From positions 36,680-100,679 of the forward strand of contig JAQXOO010000023.1 of NCBI GenBank assembly GCA_029099685.1: DNA of 64,000 bases, written 5' to 3'. The DNA comes from Clostridia bacterium (GTDB lineage: Bacteria > Bacillota > Clostridia > Oscillospirales > Butyricicoccaceae). The notes under the pieces were generated by a model. The model ran no database searches and was not told the DNA's origin. It saw nothing but the letters and a program-made list of their open reading frames with translations. Both the position numbers and the translations under genes were made by a program. Below, one piece after another: positions 61,300 through 64,000 of the stretch; position 1 is the stretch's first letter; the number at the start of each line of letters is the position of its first letter.

Positions 61300-61728
61300 T
61301 TATTCTGCCCACATTTCGGGCTTCTGAGCGGCATTGTCATGCTGCTCGCCTTCGTAGATCTTGCAGCGCAGCAGAGACCAGCGGCCAATGCTGTTCTTGG
61401 GCAGCATGCCCTTAATCGCCAGTTTCATAGCCAGGCAGGGCTTCTTGGCCATCAGAGTCTTGTACTGGGTCTCCTTCAGACCGCCCACATAACCGGAATG
61501 GGTGCGGTAATACTTGTCGATCAGCTTATTGCCGGTCAGCACAGCCTTGCCGGCGTTGATGATGATGACGTAGTCACCGCAGTCAACGTGGGGGGTGTAC
61601 TCGACCTTATGCTTGCCCTTCAGCAGCGCGGCAGCGGTGGCGGCGGTACGGCCCAGGGGCTTGCCGGCGGCGTCCAGGATGTACCATTTGCGCTCAATGG
61701 TCTCATTTTTTGCCATGTAAGTGGACAT
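61300..61728 (-). CDS. rplM: 50S ribosomal protein L13
   Basis: 142 aa with GGAGGAAG before ATG 61728; a second ATG four codons later is possible. KWYILDAAGKPLGR, then KHKVEYTPHVDCGDYVIIIN and GMLPKNSIGR are family hallmarks. Heads the L13-S9 operon. Confidence 0.98.
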   Translation of the reverse strand: MSTYMAKNETIERKWYILDAAGKPLGRTAATAAALLKGKHKVEYTPHVDCGDYVIIINAGKAVLTGNKLIDKYYRTHSGYVGGLKETQYKTLMAKKPCLAMKLAIKGMLPKNSIGRWSLLRCKIYEGEQHDNAAQKPEMWAE

Positions 61729-61786
61729 GATTTCTTCCTCCGTTTATATTTCAATTAAAATTGAACCAAATCTTTTCGGCTTTATT

Positions 61787-61815
61787 GTTATACCACACGC
61801 TTCCTGTTATGTCAA
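61787..61815 (-). promoter_or_regulatory. Strong promoter of rplM-rpsI
   Basis: Minus strand -35 TTGACA (61810-61815), 17-base spacer, -10 TATAAC (61787-61792). The leader holds a dyad TTCAATT/AATTGAA (61750-61756 with 61759-61765) that may be the L13 autoregulatory hairpin. Confidence 0.8.
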
Positions 61816-61918
61816 CAACTTTTTTCGAAAAAATCAATTTACAAAATGAGTGCTTTGTTTTTCTCAATTTTTCTTTGTTTTTCTCTTGTTTTCTGAATTT
61901 CAATTTTACTTTTTTCAC

Positions 61919-61947
61919 TTGCGCATGTCCCTGTTTTTCGGTAAAAT
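61919..61947 (+). promoter_or_regulatory. Possible promoter of the TtcA-like gene
   Basis: -35 TTGCGC (61919-61924), 17-base spacer, -10 TAAAAT (61942-61947), at the end of a T-rich tract. Confidence 0.45.
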
Positions 61948-61966
61948 CACGTCAGGAGTTGATACT

Positions 61967-62683
61967 ATGCAAAAGCTGCTGTCCCAGGTGCGAAAGTGCG
62001 TTCGGGATTATCAGATGCTTTCTCCCGGAGACCGGGTTGCCGTGGGTGTTTCGGGCGGGAAGGATTCGTTGGCCCTGCTGCGGCTGCTGGCCGAGCTGCG
62101 GGACCATTCGGCGGTACCCTTTGAACTGCTGGCGGTGACGCTGGACATGGGTTACGAAGAGATGGACTTCTCCCCTGTCGCCGATCTGTGTGCCCGGCTG
62201 CAGGTGCCCTATACCCTCCGCCGGACCCAGATCCGTGAGATCGTTTTCGACATCCGAAAAGAGGAAAACCCCTGTGCGCTGTGCGCCAAACTGCGCCGGG
62301 GCATCCTGAATGAGACCGCTGTGGAGCTGGGCGCCAACAAGGTGGCCCTGGGGCATCATTACGATGACACCGTGGAGACCTTCGCCCTTTCGCTGATCTA
62401 TGAGGGGCGCATCAGCTGTTTTCTGCCGGTGACCTATCTGGACCGCACCGGTCTGACCCTCATCCGGCCCATGCTCTACCTCCACGAAAAAACCATCCGC
62501 AACTTTGCGGAGCGGGAACATCTCCCGGTGGTGCACAACCCCTGCCCCGCTGACAAAAACACCAAACGGGAAGACGTAAAGGCGCTGTTGTACGAACTGG
62601 AGGGACGGTATCCCGGCCTGAAGGACAACATTTTCGGCGGCCTGCAGCGCTCTCCCCTGCCCGGCTGGAAGCCGGTCAAATAA
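61967..62683 (+). CDS. TtcA-like tRNA 2-thiolation enzyme
   Basis: 238 aa from ATG 61967 with CAGGAG upstream; the frame opens earlier but through a low-complexity T-rich tract. PP-loop VGVSGGKDSLALL, the CxxC of NPCALCAKLRRG and a later HNPCP Cys fit a Fe-S TtcA-type enzyme making 2-thiocytidine at tRNA position 32. The C-terminus is shorter than E. coli TtcA, as in clostridial homologues. Confidence 0.88.
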   Translation: MQKLLSQVRKCVRDYQMLSPGDRVAVGVSGGKDSLALLRLLAELRDHSAVPFELLAVTLDMGYEEMDFSPVADLCARLQVPYTLRRTQIREIVFDIRKEENPCALCAKLRRGILNETAVELGANKVALGHHYDDTVETFALSLIYEGRISCFLPVTYLDRTGLTLIRPMLYLHEKTIRNFAEREHLPVVHNPCPADKNTKREDVKALLYELEGRYPGLKDNIFGGLQRSPLPGWKPVK

Positions 62684-62703
62684 ACATACAAGGACCGCCC
62701 TTT

Positions 62704-62728
62704 TGAACTGCACCCCATTAGTTAGACA
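62704..62728 (+). repeat. Left terminal inverted repeat of the IS3 element
   Basis: Starts TGAACTGCACCCCA and shares AGTTAGACA with the complement of 63976-64000 (roughly 19 of 25 positions). Confidence 0.75.
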
Positions 62729-62757
62729 GTATGATATACTATCTAACAAGTGGGGTG
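62711..62757 (+). promoter_or_regulatory. Long stem-loop over the left end and orfA start region
   Basis: About 22 bp with few mismatches: 62711-62732 pairs with 62736-62757 around GAT. It buries GTGGGG (62750-62755), the only Shine-Dalgarno-like sequence before orfA. Confidence 0.6.
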
Positions 62758-62764
62758 TTTTGTT

Positions 62765-63115
62765 ATGCCAAAAGGAGTACCAAATAAACGGTATACACCA
62801 GAGTTCAAGCAAAGAGTTGTGGAAGCAGTGATGAAGGAAGGGCTAGGTTATAAAGAAGCAGCGAGACTTTATGAGGTTGACGGGCATGACCGTATCCAAA
62901 GCTGGGAACGCATCTATCTGACAGAAGGTCCAGAGGGCTTGGCTATTGAGCGTCGAGGTCGCCGTAGCACTGGCCGGCCAAAGAAACTGCCGAAAGAGGT
63001 AGAAGAAGATCTGCTGGCCGAAGTGCAGCGACTGCGTGCAGAAAATGAATACCTAAAAAACTTGCAAGCCTTGGTTTTGGAAGACGAGCGGCGCCAGCGC
63101 AGAAAACGCAGGTAG
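62765..63115 (+). CDS. IS3-family transposase OrfA
   Basis: 116 aa. Helix-turn-helix of the transposase_8 type (YTPEFKQRVVEAVMKEGLGY, then KEAARLYEV), followed by a leucine zipper-like region EEDLLAEVQRLRAENEYLKN and a basic tail. Binds the element's ends. Its ribosome binding site is weak and lies in a hairpin. A -1 frameshift at 63055-63061 joins it to OrfB. Confidence 0.92.
   Translation: MPKGVPNKRYTPEFKQRVVEAVMKEGLGYKEAARLYEVDGHDRIQSWERIYLTEGPEGLAIERRGRRSTGRPKKLPKEVEEDLLAEVQRLRAENEYLKNLQALVLEDERRQRRKRR
63055..63061 (+). other. Programmed -1 frameshift slippery heptamer
   Basis: A AAA AAC in the orfA zero frame. A -1 shift enters the orfB frame, which is open from here to 63954 with no stop. 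This gives the OrfAB fusion transposase. Confidence 0.8.
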
Positions 63116-63204
63116 TTCAAAAGCTAAGGCAAAGACATTCTCTGTATATTCTTCTTTCAATCGCTCAACTGCCCCGTGCAACGTTTTACTATCATCTGAA
63201 GCGG

Positions 63205-63954
63205 ATGGACCGCGCAGACAAATATGAAGCTGCCAAGGCAGAAATCACAGCCATATACCACGAAAACAAAGGTCGATATGGCTACCGCCGTATTACAACA
63301 GAACTACGCAGCCGTAATATTCCATTGAACCACAAGACTGTCCAGAGACTCATGAAGGAACTGGGCCTGGTTTGTCGTGTCAGAATGAAAAAGTATCATT
63401 CATACAAGGGTGAGGTTGGCAAGATTGCTCCAAATCTGTTGAACCGGGATTTCCGCGCCGAAAAGCCTAACCAGAAGTGGGTAACCGATGTGACAGAGTT
63501 CAGTTTGTTTGGCGAGAAGCTCTATCTCTCACCCATTCTCGATCTGTACAGCAGTGATCTGGTAAGCTACACAATCTCAGACCGGCCTGTGCTGAGCATG
63601 GTAACGACTATGTTGGATAAGGCTTTTGAGAAGATATCGGATGGAACCGGCCTGATTCTCCATTCCGACCAGGGCTGGCAATATCAGCACAAGCAGTACC
63701 AGCGGATGCTCCAGAAGAAAGGTATTCAGCAGAGCATGAGCCGGAAAGGAAACTGTCTGGACAATGCTGTCATGGAAAACTTCTTCGGTCTACTCAAAAG
63801 CGAATTGCTCTATCTGCAAGAATTTGATTCCATGGAACACTTCAAGCAAGAATTGATTGCTTATCTGGACTATTACAATAACCACCGTATCAAGGCAAAG
63901 CTAAAGGGCTTGCCGCCTGCTCTTCACAGACAACAAGCCCTTTCGGCTGCTTGA
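63205..63954 (+). CDS. IS3-family transposase OrfB (DDE integrase core)
   Basis: 249 aa from ATG 63205, but the frame is open back to the slippery site, and residues upstream (ATFYYHLKR) belong to the protein. HTH_21 segment (GRYGYRRITTELRSRNIPLN) and rve domain with the DDE triad in WVTDVTEFS, LHSDQGWQYQ and NAVMENFFGLLK. The product is made mainly as the OrfAB fusion. Intact. Confidence 0.93.
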   Translation: MDRADKYEAAKAEITAIYHENKGRYGYRRITTELRSRNIPLNHKTVQRLMKELGLVCRVRMKKYHSYKGEVGKIAPNLLNRDFRAEKPNQKWVTDVTEFSLFGEKLYLSPILDLYSSDLVSYTISDRPVLSMVTTMLDKAFEKISDGTGLILHSDQGWQYQHKQYQRMLQKKGIQQSMSRKGNCLDNAVMENFFGLLKSELLYLQEFDSMEHFKQELIAYLDYYNNHRIKAKLKGLPPALHRQQALSAA

Positions 63955-63975
63955 ACAATTTTTTCTTTCTAATAT

Positions 63976-64000
63976 TGTCTAACTTTTCGGGATCACTTCA
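63976..64000 (-). repeat. Right terminal inverted repeat of the IS3 element
   Basis: The complement reads TGAAGTGATCCCGAAAAGTTAGACA, matching the left repeat; it ends at or within a base or so of the window edge. Confidence 0.7.

Larger units (their letters stand above)
62704..64000 (+). mobile_element. IS3-family element (IS150-like group)
   Basis: About 1.3 kb, from IRL 62704 to IRR at the window end. orfA and orfB are both intact and joined by an A AAA AAC slippery site. Inserted 20 bases after the TtcA-like gene. Target-site duplication cannot be checked because the right flank is outside the window. Confidence 0.9.

Overview
This window is chromosomal DNA from a spore-forming, anaerobic, moderately GC-rich member of the Clostridia, most likely an Oscillospiraceae-type gut bacterium. 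That placement is inference from gene content and order: a fused IspH-ribosomal protein S1, spore genes (SpoIID-like, CwlD, GerW/YtfJ, YqfC-YqfD, YlbJ), reverse rubrerythrin, ferritin, GTP-type PEP carboxykinase, and good Gram-positive Shine-Dalgarno sites with many TTG/GTG starts. No rRNA, CRISPR array, prophage or replication origin was seen. One tRNA-Leu(CAG) is present.

Layout. 1-7017 (+): SpoIID-like tail, queA, rmuC, tgt, yajC, a TIGR04086-type membrane protein, cwlD, radA. 7030-9418: a tiny cysteine-rich gene divergent from an HlyD-like adaptor plus MacB-like permease pair that has no ATPase beside it. 9419-10110: a 0.7-kb AT-rich gap with palindromes. 10111-11142: XerC-like recombinase. 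11204-25182 (-): a long housekeeping block (lon, engB, lysA, scpA, scpB, DUF2953, gerW, dacF, rluB, an RpiR regulator, a flavoprotein, cmk, plsC, ispH-rpsA). 25333-29373 (-): ferritin, an MFS exporter, an IS200-type element, reverse rubrerythrin and its Rrf2 regulator. 29525-31568 (+): tRNA-Leu, then a GntR-ABC transporter operon. 31654-34057 (-): pxpABC 5-oxoprolinase.

34130-45199 (-): a coiled-coil protein, coaD, rsmD, uvrC, an HPr paralogue, mutS2, recO, yqzL, era, ybeY, phoH, yqfD and yqfC, with ylbJ divergent. 46269-50041: a small Cys protein, then a response regulator-kinase-HtrA operon. 50289-54197 (+): aminotransferase, rpe, NhaC-type antiporter. 54263-57961: an S1-domain protein, a nucleotide salvage and sanitation cluster with a nonsense-interrupted MazG-like gene, DUF1294, and an SGNH hydrolase. 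58018-61728 (-): pckG, rsmA, rpsI, rplM. 61967-62683 (+): a TtcA-like enzyme. 62704-64000: a complete-looking IS3-family element running to the window edge.

The most unusual points are: an HPr-like protein with Tyr in place of the phosphorylated His15; an amber codon where a MazG metal-binding Glu is expected; a strong internal ribosome binding site at the IspH/S1 junction; long hairpins covering the transposase start in both insertion elements; and two tiny Cys-rich genes with good expression signals. No clearly new multi-gene system could be demonstrated from sequence alone.
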